Of a stretch of DNA of 31,994 nucleotides, positions 7,099-14,229 are shown one piece after another. Both the position numbers and the translations under genes were made by a program. The DNA comes from JACDAN01 sp035711385 (GTDB lineage: Bacteria > Actinomycetota > Thermoleophilia > Gaiellales > Gaiellaceae): NCBI GenBank assembly GCA_035711385.1, contig DASTCG010000144.1, positions 1 to 31,994 on the forward strand, written 5' to 3'. Every line of letters starts with the position of its first letter. Position 1 is the stretch's first letter. The notes beneath the pieces are model-generated. The model was given only the letters and a program-made list of their open reading frames with translations. It did not search any database and was not told the DNA's origin.

Positions 7099-7856
7099 GA
7101 AAGCGCCTCGACCTCCTGCTCGTGGAACGCGGCCTGGCGGAGTCGCGCAGCCAAGCCCAGGCGCTCGTGATGGCGGGACGGGTGCCCGGGTTCGAGAAGG
7201 CCGGTCAGCAGGTCGACGAGGAGGCGCCGCTCGAGGTCGTCGAGCCGCCGCGCTTCGTCTCGCGCGGCGGTGAGAAGCTCGAGCACGCGCTCGAGCGACT
7301 GGGCGTCGACCCCGCCGGGCGGGATGCCGTCGACGTCGGCTCCTCGACGGGCGGCTTCACGGACGTCCTCCTGCAGCACGGCGCACGCCGCGTGATCGCG
7401 CTCGACGTCGGCCGCGCGCAGCTCCATGAGCGCCTGCGCCGGGATCCGCGCGTGACGGTCATGGAAGGCGTGAACGCTCGGCAGCTCGAGGCGCTGCCCT
7501 TCGCCCCGGAGCTCGTGACCTGTGACGTCTCGTTCATCAGCGTCCGCCAGGCGCTGCCGCCCGTGCTTCGGCTCGCGAAGCCGAGCTGGGAGGCGGTCGT
7601 GCTCGTGAAGCCGCAATTCGAGGCGGGGAGGGCCGAGGTCAAGGGCGGGGTTGTCCGCGACCCGGCCGTCCGGCGGCGGGTCGTCCGCGAGCTGGCCGAG
7701 GCCGCCCTCGCGTGGGACGCCGAGACGCGCGGGGTCTGCGACTCCGGCCTCCCAGGCCCGAAAGGGAACCGCGAGCTCTTCCTGCACCTCGCGCATGCAC
7801 CCGGGGCGAGTCTTCCGGCCCAGCTCGACGAGTGGATCGCCGATGCCGTCGGTTAG
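7095..7856 (+). CDS. tlyA: TlyA-type 16S/23S rRNA 2'-O-methyltransferase
   Basis: TlyA proteins methylate ribose 2'-OH groups of 16S and/or 23S rRNA; in mycobacteria this gives capreomycin sensitivity. The 253 residues hold an N-terminal S4 RNA-binding domain (about 1-55, RLDLLLVERGLAESRSQA) and an RrmJ-like SAM methyltransferase with DVGSSTGGFTD (80-90). The K-D-K-E catalytic tetrad of the fold is visible as Lys61 (VSRGGEKLEHAL), Asp144 (CDVSFIS), Lys172 (VLVKPQFE) and Glu227 (GNRELFLHL). The GTG start at 7095 overlaps the ispA stop as GTGA, and the 3' end overlaps nadK by 14 bases, so the run is probably translated as one coupled unit. Confidence 0.95.
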   Translation: MRKRLDLLLVERGLAESRSQAQALVMAGRVPGFEKAGQQVDEEAPLEVVEPPRFVSRGGEKLEHALERLGVDPAGRDAVDVGSSTGGFTDVLLQHGARRVIALDVGRAQLHERLRRDPRVTVMEGVNARQLEALPFAPELVTCDVSFISVRQALPPVLRLAKPSWEAVVLVKPQFEAGRAEVKGGVVRDPAVRRRVVRELAEAALAWDAETRGVCDSGLPGPKGNRELFLHLAHAPGASLPAQLDEWIADAVG

Positions 7857-8619
7857 CCGCGTCGCCGTCGTCACGCACGGCCGAGAGGACGTCACCGCCG
7901 CGGTGAGGCGGCTCGAGGAGCTCGCGGACGAGCGCGGAATCCAGCTCGTGGAGGAGGACGCCGACCTCGCAGTCGTTCTCGGTGGCGACGGGACGATGCT
8001 TCGAGCGCTCAAGCGGTTTCTCGGAGTGGGCACGCCGGTGATCGGCGTCAACTACGGCCGGGTCGGCTTCCTGGCCACGATGGGGAGAGACGACCTCGAC
8101 GCGGGTCTGGCGAGGGCCTTCGACGGGGACTTCTCCGTCGTCGAGCTGCGGACGATGGAGCTCGAGCTCGGCGGCGAGACCATCCCGGCGGTGAACGACG
8201 TCATCGCCGCCAGCGGCTCACTCGGCCGGATGATCGAGCTCCGCTGGTCGATCGCCGGCGAGGATCTGGGAACGGTTCCCTGCGACGGGCTCATCGCCTG
8301 CACGCCGTCCGGCTCGACCGCCTACAACCTCTCCAACGGCGGCCCGGTGCTCGTGTGGGGCATCGACGCGATGGCCGTGACCTTCATCGCGCCGCATTCC
8401 CTGCACGCAAGGCCGCTGGTGGTGCCGCGCAGCAGCGACCTCGAGGTTACGAACCTGACCGCAGACGTCGAGGCGGCGCTCCTCGCGGACGGTCACGAGG
8501 TCGGAAGGCTCGGGTCCGGCGATTCGGCCCGCATCAGGCTCTCGTCGGTCGCCAGCCTGCTCGCCACGTTGCCGGAGAAGACGTTCTTCCGGCGCTATCG
8601 CGACACGTTCGCGTCCTAG
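7843..8619 (+). CDS. nadK: NAD kinase
   Basis: NAD kinase phosphorylates NAD to NADP. The 258-residue protein carries the catalytic GGDG loop (LGGDGTMLRA, 47-50), NYGRVGFLA (70-78), the N-D pair of the NAD site (AVNDV, Asn118-Asp119), and the signature CDGLIACTPSGSTAYNLSNG (147-166). It ends with the usual EKTFFRRYRD. ATG 7843 is chosen because it gives a family-typical N-terminus, VSRVAVVTHG, and overlaps tlyA by 14 bases. The frame is open further upstream inside tlyA, but that part shows no NadK similarity. nadK next to tlyA and recN is common in Actinomycetota; the argR gene often found here is absent. Confidence 0.95.
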   Translation: MPSVSRVAVVTHGREDVTAAVRRLEELADERGIQLVEEDADLAVVLGGDGTMLRALKRFLGVGTPVIGVNYGRVGFLATMGRDDLDAGLARAFDGDFSVVELRTMELELGGETIPAVNDVIAASGSLGRMIELRWSIAGEDLGTVPCDGLIACTPSGSTAYNLSNGGPVLVWGIDAMAVTFIAPHSLHARPLVVPRSSDLEVTNLTADVEAALLADGHEVGRLGSGDSARIRLSSVASLLATLPEKTFFRRYRDTFAS

Positions 8620-8627
8620 CCGGTCCC

Positions 8628-8633
8628 TACCAT
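8628..8633 (+). promoter_or_regulatory. -10 box of recN (leaderless geometry)
   Basis: TACCAT, 7 bases before GTG 8641, in the 21-base gap after nadK. No SD is present. Confidence 0.45.
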
Positions 8634-8640
8634 CGGCGGC

Positions 8641-10275
8641 GTGCTGCGCCGGCTGCGCATCGAGAACCTGGTCCTGATCCGGGAGACGGACCTCGAGCTC
8701 TCGGAGGGCCTGAACGCGATCACCGGCGAGACTGGCGCCGGCAAGACGATCCTCGCGCAGGCGATCGGGCTCCTGCTCGGGGCGAAGGGCGACGCGAAGG
8801 CGATCGGCCCGGCGGGGAAGGAGGCGTACGTCGAGGCCGAGTTCGACCTTCCCGAGGGGTTCTTCGAAGAAGACGGGCTCGAGGCGCTCGCGGAGCTTCG
8901 GCCCGCGGACGAGCCCGGCCTCGTCCTCGCCCGACGAATCTTCCCCGACGGACGGACGCGTGCGTACGCCTGGGGCCGCGCCGCCGCGCGCGAGGACCTC
9001 GCGGCGGCGACGGAGTTGCTCGTCGGCATGTCGGGACAGTTCGAGCAGCGCCGGCTGGGCCGACCGGCGTATCAGCTGGAGGTCCTCGACTCGTTCGTCG
9101 GCGACGACCAGCTGCGGCGTCGCGCCGACCTTCGTCTCGCCTGGCGCGAGCTCGCCGACACCAGGAGGCGGCACGACGAGCTCGCAGCCGGCTCGGCCGC
9201 CGCGGAGGCCCACCTCGCCGAGCTCGAGGCCCTCGTCGAGGACACAGAGGGGCTCGAGCCGGAAACCGAGGCGTCGCTCTTCGCCGAGCGGGAGCGCCTT
9301 CGCCACCTCACCGAGCTCGCGGAGGGCTCCGCTTCGGCGGCGGAGGCGCTCACGCCGGAGGAGGGCGAAGGCGCGGCCGTGCTCGCCGCACGCGCGGAGC
9401 GGTCAGTCGCGCCGCTCGAGCGGCTCGCCCCCGAGCTTGCGGCTGCGGCGACCGAGCTGCGCGACCTCCAGGTCAGGCTTGCCGACGTCGGCGCCGACCT
9501 CCGCGCATTCCTCGACTCGCTCGAGGCGGAGCCCGACCGGCTGGAGCACGTCGAGGCCGAGCTGGAGCGGATCGCAGCCGCGAAACGCCGCTTCCGCTGC
9601 GACTCGTACGAGGAGCTGATCCGGCGGGCGGCGGCGGCCCGTAACGACCTGGACGCCCGAGAGGGCGGCGCCGACCCGGCAGCCGAGGCGGCGGCGGCTC
9701 TCGCCGAGGCGCAAGAGCGAGTAGAGGCGCTCGCCGGCGAGCTCCGCGAGGCGCGTCGCGCCGCGGCCGGCCGGTTCGCCGACGCTGTCGCGACGGAGCT
9801 CCGCGGGATCGGCCTGGGAGAAGGGGAGTTTCACGTCGAGCTCGGAGAGCATCCCGGCGGGCCTGGCATCACCGGCGCCGACGCAGTGACGTTCCTGGTC
9901 CGTCCGAACGCCGGCCTGCCGTTCGCTCCCGTCGCGGAGACCGCCTCGGGCGGCGAGCTCAGCCGGATCGCCCTCGCGCTGGCGGCAGCCGCCGGCGGGA
10001 AGATGACGCTCGTGTTCGACGAGATCGACGCCGGGATCGGCGGCGAGACCGCGCACGCCGTGGCGCAGACATTGCGCAGGCTGGGCGAGCGCTCACAGGT
10101 GCTGACCATCACGCACCTCCCCCAGATCGCGAGCGTCGCGGACCGGCATCTCCGGGTCGAGAAGGTGACCGGCGACCCGACGCACACCCGGATCGAGGAG
10201 CTCGGAGAGCCCGAGCGGAGAGGCGAGCTCGAACGCATGCTCGGCGGTCGCGAGTTCCTCTCGACGGTTCGCTGA
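8641..10275 (+). CDS. recN: DNA repair ATPase RecN
   Basis: RecN is an SMC-like ATPase that acts early in recombinational repair of double-strand breaks. The 544-residue length is normal (E. coli 553). The N-terminal ATP-binding half reads LRIENLVLIRETDLEL then ITGETGAGKT (Walker A, Lys35). A long charged coiled-coil arm rich in Ala, Glu and Arg spans about residues 165-385. The C-terminal half has the ABC signature ETASGGELSRIALAL and Walker B LVFDEIDAGIGG (Asp460, Glu461), then the switch region ITHLPQIAS. GTG 8641 gives the exact family N-terminus and has a TACCAT box 7 bases upstream. The gene is at the usual end of the nusB-recN block. I see no SOS box resembling GAACnnnnGTTC upstream. 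Confidence 0.96.
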   Translation: MLRRLRIENLVLIRETDLELSEGLNAITGETGAGKTILAQAIGLLLGAKGDAKAIGPAGKEAYVEAEFDLPEGFFEEDGLEALAELRPADEPGLVLARRIFPDGRTRAYAWGRAAAREDLAAATELLVGMSGQFEQRRLGRPAYQLEVLDSFVGDDQLRRRADLRLAWRELADTRRRHDELAAGSAAAEAHLAELEALVEDTEGLEPETEASLFAERERLRHLTELAEGSASAAEALTPEEGEGAAVLAARAERSVAPLERLAPELAAAATELRDLQVRLADVGADLRAFLDSLEAEPDRLEHVEAELERIAAAKRRFRCDSYEELIRRAAAARNDLDAREGGADPAAEAAAALAEAQERVEALAGELREARRAAAGRFADAVATELRGIGLGEGEFHVELGEHPGGPGITGADAVTFLVRPNAGLPFAPVAETASGGELSRIALALAAAAGGKMTLVFDEIDAGIGGETAHAVAQTLRRLGERSQVLTITHLPQIASVADRHLRVEKVTGDPTHTRIEELGEPERRGELERMLGGREFLSTVR

Positions 10276-10367
10276 GCTTCGCGTCGTCGCCGTCCTCCCG
10301 CTTGCTTACGATCTTCGCCAGAGGGTGATGCTGGGCGAGGCGGGATCGAGGGCGCTGGGCGCGATGC

Positions 10368-10373
10368 TAGGCT
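10368..10373 (+). promoter_or_regulatory. -10 box of the pyrG leader transcript
   Basis: TAGGCT, 8 bases before GTG 10382, the same box and gap as at the carrier-protein gene (2472). No convincing -35 hexamer is seen. The preceding 92 bases (10276-10367) after recN contain nothing else I can recognise. Confidence 0.5.
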
Positions 10374-10379
10374 TGAGGT

Positions 10380-10397
10380 CCGTGAGCCGACTCACGG
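10380..10397 (+). promoter_or_regulatory. Hairpin at the 5' end of the pyrG transcript
   Basis: CCGTGAG (10380-10386) and CTCACGG (10391-10397) pair perfectly around the loop CCGA. The stem contains the GTG start codon of the putative leader peptide, so folding could control its initiation. Confidence 0.45.
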
Positions 10398-10480
10398 AAC
10401 GGAGCCGCCGGCCGGCGAACGCCGCGCCCGCATGGCTCACGCTTCTCTCCACGCTGGATTCGCCGGGACGACGGCCTTGA
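10382..10480 (+). CDS. Putative 32-residue leader peptide upstream of pyrG
   Basis: GTG 10382 opens a 32-codon frame that begins MSRLTERSRR and ends STLDSPGRRP. Its TGA stop (10478-10480) overlaps an in-frame TTG start of pyrG (10477) as TTGA, the arrangement also seen between nusB and the next gene. About 74% of its third positions are G or C, higher than in the alternative pyrG N-terminal extension over the same bases. A TAGGCT box sits 8 bases before the GTG. The first codons lie in a perfect 7-bp hairpin. I infer a leaderless leader peptide that couples translation to pyrG; no homologue is known to me. Confidence 0.45.
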   Translation: MSRLTERSRRPANAAPAWLTLLSTLDSPGRRP

Positions 10481-12129
10481 GGGAACGGCCGCCCAAGTAC
10501 GTGTTCATCACGGGCGGCGTCGTCTCGTCACTCGGAAAGGGAATCACCGCCGCCTCGCTCGGCCGGCTGCTGAAGGCTCGCGGGCTGAAGGTGCAGGTGC
10601 AGAAGTTCGACCCCTATCTGAACGTCGATCCGGGGACGATGAGCCCGTTCCAGCACGGCGAGGTCTTCGTCACCGAGGACGGCGCCGAGACGGATCTCGA
10701 CATCGGCCACTACGAACGCTTCATCGACGAGAACCTTTCGCGGAACGCGAACCACACGTCCGGCTCGATCTGGTACTCGGTCCTCCGCAAGGAGCGCAAG
10801 GGGGAGTACCTCGGCTCCACGGTTCAGGTCATCCCGCACATCACGAACGAGATCAAGGACCGGATTCGCCGCGTCGCGGAGGCGTCCGACACCGACGTGG
10901 TCATCAGCGAGGTCGGCGGGACCGTGGGCGACATCGAGTCGCTGCCGTTCCTCGAGGCGATCCGGCAGTTCCGCCGCGAGGCCGGGCCTGAGAACGTGAT
11001 GTACATCCACGTCACGTACGTCCCGTTCGTGGACTCGGCCGGCGAGCTGAAGACGAAGCCGACGCAGCACTCGGTGAACGAGCTCCGCCGCATCGGTATC
11101 CATCCGGACGTCGTCGTCTGCCGCTCGACCGAGCCACTCAGCGGCGACCTGCGCGACAAGATCGCGCTCTTCGCCGACATCGACTCCGAGGCGGTCGTCG
11201 TGAACCGTGACGTTCCGGACGTGTACCTCGTGCCGTCTGCGCTCCAGGAGGAAGGCCTCGATCGGCTTGTCGTGGAGAAGCTTGGCCTGCCCGACGTCGA
11301 GGCGGATCTCGGGGAGTGGCTCGACCTCGCGGGACGGATCAGGGCACTGGACGAGACAGTCGAGATCGCGCTCGTCGGCAAGTACGTCCAGCTCCACGAT
11401 GCCTACCTCTCGGTCCACGAGGCGCTCAAGCACGCCGGGATCCACCACGGCGCGACGGTCCGCGTGCGCTGGGTGGACGCCGAAGGCGCATCGCTCGAGG
11501 AGCTCGAGGCGCAGCTGGCGGAGATCGACGGAGTCCTCGTGCCGGGCGGTTTCGGCTCCCGCGGCTGGGAGGGGAAGATCATGGCGTGCCGCGTCGCGCG
11601 CGAGCGCAAGATCCCGTACCTGGGCATCTGCCTCGGCATGCACGTTGCGATCTCGGAGTTCGCCCGGCACGTCGTCGGTCTCGAGGGGGCGAATTCGACC
11701 GAGATGGATCCCGAGACGCCCTACGCGGTCATCGACCTCTTGCCCGAGCAGAAGGAGGTCGAGGACCTCGGCGGGACGATGCGGCTCGGCGCCCAGGCCG
11801 TCGAGCTCGCCGAGGGAACGCGCACGCGCGAGGCCTACGGCGAGGCGGTGGTGAACGAGCGCCACCGCCACCGATACGAGGTCAACAATCACTTCCGCCC
11901 GGCGCTCGAGGAGGCCGGCCTGGTCGTGTCCGGCACATACCAGGAGGGAAGGCTCGTCGAGATCATCGAGCTTCCCGACCATCCCTGGTTCGTGGCGAGC
12001 CAGTTCCACCCTGAGTTCAAGTCGCGGCCGACGCGACCGGCGCCGCTCTTCCGCGAGTTCGTCGGCGCCGCGCTCGACCGGTCGCGGGCCCGCCAGGGTG
12101 CCGCCGAGCCGACCCGCGTACCGGCCTGA
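10477..12129 (+). CDS. pyrG: CTP synthase
   Basis: CTP synthase aminates UTP to CTP using glutamine and ATP. From TTG 10477 the protein has 550 residues. The N-terminal synthetase domain begins PPKYVFITGGVVSSLGKGIT and contains QKFDPYLNVDPGTMSPFQHG and ISEVGGTVGDIESLPFLEA. The C-terminal class I glutamine amidotransferase has its nucleophile Cys385 in YLGICLGMHVA and the His-Glu pair in ASQFHPEFKSRP. An ATG at 10432 would add 15 residues (MAHASLHAGFAGTTA) that have poor GC3 and no family counterpart. I prefer TTG because it lies about where family similarity begins and couples to the leader peptide by a TTGA overlap, but the ATG cannot be excluded. Neither start has a clear SD. Confidence 0.95.
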   Translation: MRERPPKYVFITGGVVSSLGKGITAASLGRLLKARGLKVQVQKFDPYLNVDPGTMSPFQHGEVFVTEDGAETDLDIGHYERFIDENLSRNANHTSGSIWYSVLRKERKGEYLGSTVQVIPHITNEIKDRIRRVAEASDTDVVISEVGGTVGDIESLPFLEAIRQFRREAGPENVMYIHVTYVPFVDSAGELKTKPTQHSVNELRRIGIHPDVVVCRSTEPLSGDLRDKIALFADIDSEAVVVNRDVPDVYLVPSALQEEGLDRLVVEKLGLPDVEADLGEWLDLAGRIRALDETVEIALVGKYVQLHDAYLSVHEALKHAGIHHGATVRVRWVDAEGASLEELEAQLAEIDGVLVPGGFGSRGWEGKIMACRVARERKIPYLGICLGMHVAISEFARHVVGLEGANSTEMDPETPYAVIDLLPEQKEVEDLGGTMRLGAQAVELAEGTRTREAYGEAVVNERHRHRYEVNNHFRPALEEAGLVVSGTYQEGRLVEIIELPDHPWFVASQFHPEFKSRPTRPAPLFREFVGAALDRSRARQGAAEPTRVPA

Positions 12130-12139
12130 CCTCCGCTCC

Positions 12140-12280
12140 TTACGGTGGTGCGGACTGCTCGATCGTGTCTCCGCCGCCGCTACCCGGCTCGCTTCCTCCG
12201 ACGCTGAAGAACACGAAGGTGATCACGGCGAGCACGGCCCAGACGACCAGGATCACGACCAGGAGCCGCTTGAGCGTCAT
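12140..12280 (-). CDS. 46-residue single-pass membrane peptide
   Basis: Too short for most gene callers, but well supported. ATG 12280 is preceded by GAGGAG (complement of 12287-12292) with a 6-base gap, one of the better SDs in the window. The product begins MTLKRLLVVILVVWAVLAVI and has one membrane helix (about 5-26). A short tail follows, rich in Gly, Ser and acidic residues and ending EQSAPP. It lies 10 bases downstream of the secreted polyproline protein on the same strand, so the two form an operon. Its 3' end approaches the pyrG stop with a 10-base gap. I do not recognise the family; a role at the envelope with its neighbour is inference. Confidence 0.7.
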   Translation of the reverse strand: MTLKRLLVVILVVWAVLAVITFVFFSVGGSEPGSGGGDTIEQSAPP

Positions 12281-12290
12281 CTGCTTCTCC

Positions 12291-12911
12291 TCAACTCGTC
12301 GCCACGGTTCGGTAGACCCCGTTCGGGTAGTACCGCACGCGCATCATCAGCGTGTCGTGGAAGCTCGGCCAGCCGGTCGGGATTGACGCGCAGCTGACCT
12401 CGATCCACGCCTGCACCTCGACGAGCGTGTAGTTCGCCCCACCGAACGTCTTCGCGACGCTCGGGGTGGTGATGTTCCAGCAGAACGTGTCGTGGTCCGT
12501 CCGGACCGAGCTCCTCCGGTACGTGATCAGGCCCGCCTTGCCGCACCAGACGGTGTACAGGAAGAGGCGCCGACCCCACGGGCCCGAGCCCTTCGAGCGC
12601 TTGAGCTCCTTCGAGAAGCACGTCGACCCGAAGAGCTGCAGGTTCCCGCTGGGCGTGGGATACCAGTCGCCGACGCCCTCCCCGGGTGCTTCGTCCGGCA
12701 GCCACGGGTCGTCGCTCGGCGGCGGCGGTGGTGGTGGCGGCGGCGGTGGTGGTGGTGGTGGTGGAGGCGGCGGCGGCGGGGGTGGTGGAGGCGGTGGCGG
12801 CGGGTCGTAGCACTCGCACATGCCGGGATCGGCATCGAGGGCCTGCGCGGGCACGGCAACCACCAGCGAGGCGGCGAGAGTGAGGATCGCGAATACCAGC
12901 AGTCGTCTCAT
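12291..12911 (-). CDS. Secreted protein with a 29-proline tract
   Basis: The 206-residue product has a signal peptide (basic start MRRLLV, hydrophobic core, likely cleavage after PAQA at residue 24). A short Cys-containing segment (MCECYD) follows, then 29 consecutive prolines at residues 37-65. The remaining 140 or so residues look globular, with several Cys and many aromatic residues (GNLQLFGSTCFSKELKRSKG, FCWNITTPSV, VEVQAWIEVSC). I do not recognise this domain. The ATG at 12911 has GAGGAG 6 bases upstream (complement of 12918-12923). A 20-bp palindrome lies further up at 12928-12947. Translation of the proline tract should depend strongly on EF-P. The protein probably acts outside the membrane, with the proline run as a stiff spacer; the function is unknown. 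Confidence 0.85.
   Translation of the reverse strand: MRRLLVFAILTLAASLVVAVPAQALDADPGMCECYDPPPPPPPPPPPPPPPPPPPPPPPPPPPPPSDDPWLPDEAPGEGVGDWYPTPSGNLQLFGSTCFSKELKRSKGSGPWGRRLFLYTVWCGKAGLITYRRSSVRTDHDTFCWNITTPSVAKTFGGANYTLVEVQAWIEVSCASIPTGWPSFHDTLMMRVRYYPNGVYRTVATS
12717..12803 (-). repeat. CCN trinucleotide tract encoding 29 prolines
   Basis: 87 bases made entirely of xGG triplets on the plus strand, read as proline codons on the minus strand. The codons vary (CCG, CCA, CCC, CCT), so it is not a pure homogeneous microsatellite, but it could still expand or contract by slippage. Confidence 0.9.
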
Positions 12912-12927
12912 CGAGGTCTCCTCGTGA

Positions 12928-12947
12928 CGTTGACAGAGCTGTCAACG
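12928..12947. promoter_or_regulatory. 20-bp palindrome upstream of the polyproline gene
   Basis: CGTTGACAG (12928-12936) and CTGTCAACG (12939-12947) are perfect 9-bp inverted arms around AG. It begins 17 bases upstream of the minus-strand ATG at 12911 and may be an operator or an mRNA hairpin just before the SD. TTGACA occurs on both strands within it. The rest of the 193-base gap (12912-13104) holds only the -10 box at 13091. Confidence 0.5.
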
Positions 12948-13090
12948 GTGCCCTACGGCCACCACGGGAGAAGCCTGCGTGGACGAGACGGCGCACATCC
13001 GACACGAAGATGGACGCTGTCAGCCACAGAGCGTCACCGCAAGACGTCAATCTCGGACATGTCTGCCCAGCTGGTGCTCGAGTGGGCGCC

Positions 13091-13096
13091 TAGCAT
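13091..13096 (+). promoter_or_regulatory. -10 box of the M20 peptidase gene (leaderless geometry)
   Basis: TAGCAT, 8 bases before ATG 13105. It lies inside the upstream extension of the open frame, which argues against starts before 13105. Confidence 0.5.
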
Positions 13097-13104
13097 TCGC
13101 GGCG

Positions 13105-14229
13105 ATGTCGGACGTCCTGTCGCTCTTCACCGAGCTGGCGGCGATCCCGAGCCCTCCGGGCGAGGAGCGTGCGGTCGCCGACCGGGTACGGGCGTACCTC
13201 GAGGACCTGGGCCTCACCGTCGAGGAGGACGACGCCGGCTCGAGGATCGGCTCCACGGCCGGCAACCTCCTCGCCCGCCTGCCCGCAACGCTGCAGAACG
13301 GCGGCGTCCCGATCTTCCTCTGCGCCCACCTAGACACCGTTCCGCCGACCGGCCCGCTCGAGCCCGTGGTCGCCGAGGGCGTGGTCCGCAACGCCGGCGG
13401 CACGATCCTCGGGGCCGACAACAAGGCTGCCGTCGCAGCGATGCTCGCCGGAGTCGCCCGGATCCTGGCGGAGCAGCGAGCGCACGCCGGGGTCGAGCTC
13501 CTCTTCACGCCAAAGGAGGAGGTCGGCCTGCAGGGCGCCAAGGCGTTCGACGCCTCCCGGCTCGAAGCGGCGACGGGGTTCGTGTACGACCAGGGCGCGC
13601 CGGTCGGCGGCGTCGTCCTCGGCGCGCCGTACGCGCGCCAGATCGAGGTCGCGATCAAGGGGCGGGCCGCTCACGCGGGGATGGCGCCGGAGGAGGGGCG
13701 CTCGGCGATCGCGGCGGCCGCGAGGGCGATCGCCGACCTCCGCCTCGGCCGACTGGACGACGAGACGACGGCGAACGTCGGCCTGATTCAGGGTGGGACC
13801 GCGAAGAACATCGTCCCGGACCGCTGCTGGTTCGCGATCGACGTACGATCGCACGCCGAGGAGAAGCTCTCGGACCTCGTCCGGGAGATGCTCGAGTCCA
13901 TCACGTTCGCCGCGTCGCTCGAGCAGTGCGAGGCGGAGACCACGGTGGTCGAGAGCTATCGCGGCTACCGCTTCAACCGCGGCGACCTGCCGGTGACGCT
14001 CGCCTGCGAGGCGCTGCGGCGCTCCGGGGTGGAGCCGCGGCTCGGGCTCACCGGCGGAGGAGCGGATGCGAACGTCTTCAACGAGCGCGGCAAGGCCTGC
14101 CTCAACCTGGCGAACGGGATGATGGAGATCCATACGCCGGACGAGCACATCGCGGTCGCGGACCTCGAGCGGATGGTCGACGTCACGCTGGCGCTCGTCG
14201 ACGTCGCCCGAGGCGGCCATGCGGATTAG
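13105..14229 (+). CDS. M20 family metallopeptidase, peptidase T-like
   Basis: The 374-residue protein matches the PepT-like group of M20 zinc peptidases (Bacillus YqjE type), cytoplasmic exopeptidases acting on short peptides. Metal and catalytic residues are visible: CAHLDTVPP (His75 and Asp77), ILGADNKAAVAAM (Asp105), TPKEEVGLQG (catalytic Glu138 and ligand Glu139) and VYDQGAP (Asp162). Near the C-terminus, ANGMMEIHTPDEHI supplies the last His ligand. The dimerisation lid begins near IKGRAAHAGMAPE. The frame is open back to 12979, but that extension has no family similarity and a TAGCAT box lies within it, so ATG 13105 is chosen. The last 11 bases overlap the DUF3866 gene. The natural substrate cannot be stated. 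Confidence 0.93.
   Translation: MSDVLSLFTELAAIPSPPGEERAVADRVRAYLEDLGLTVEEDDAGSRIGSTAGNLLARLPATLQNGGVPIFLCAHLDTVPPTGPLEPVVAEGVVRNAGGTILGADNKAAVAAMLAGVARILAEQRAHAGVELLFTPKEEVGLQGAKAFDASRLEAATGFVYDQGAPVGGVVLGAPYARQIEVAIKGRAAHAGMAPEEGRSAIAAAARAIADLRLGRLDDETTANVGLIQGGTAKNIVPDRCWFAIDVRSHAEEKLSDLVREMLESITFAASLEQCEAETTVVESYRGYRFNRGDLPVTLACEALRRSGVEPRLGLTGGGADANVFNERGKACLNLANGMMEIHTPDEHIAVADLERMVDVTLALVDVARGGHAD

Noticed and set aside
8610..8640. Possible SOS control of recN
   Set aside because: No GAACnnnnGTTC-like LexA site could be found in the short gap before recN.
12466..12810. Plus-strand frame encoding a poly-glycine stretch
   Set aside because: It is the complement of the proline tract in the secreted protein; the minus-strand frame has the signal peptide, SD and promoter-side palindrome.
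12979..13104. N-terminal extension of the M20 peptidase from GTG 12979
   Set aside because: The 42 extra residues are Cys/Arg-rich without family similarity, and a -10 box at 13091 lies inside them.
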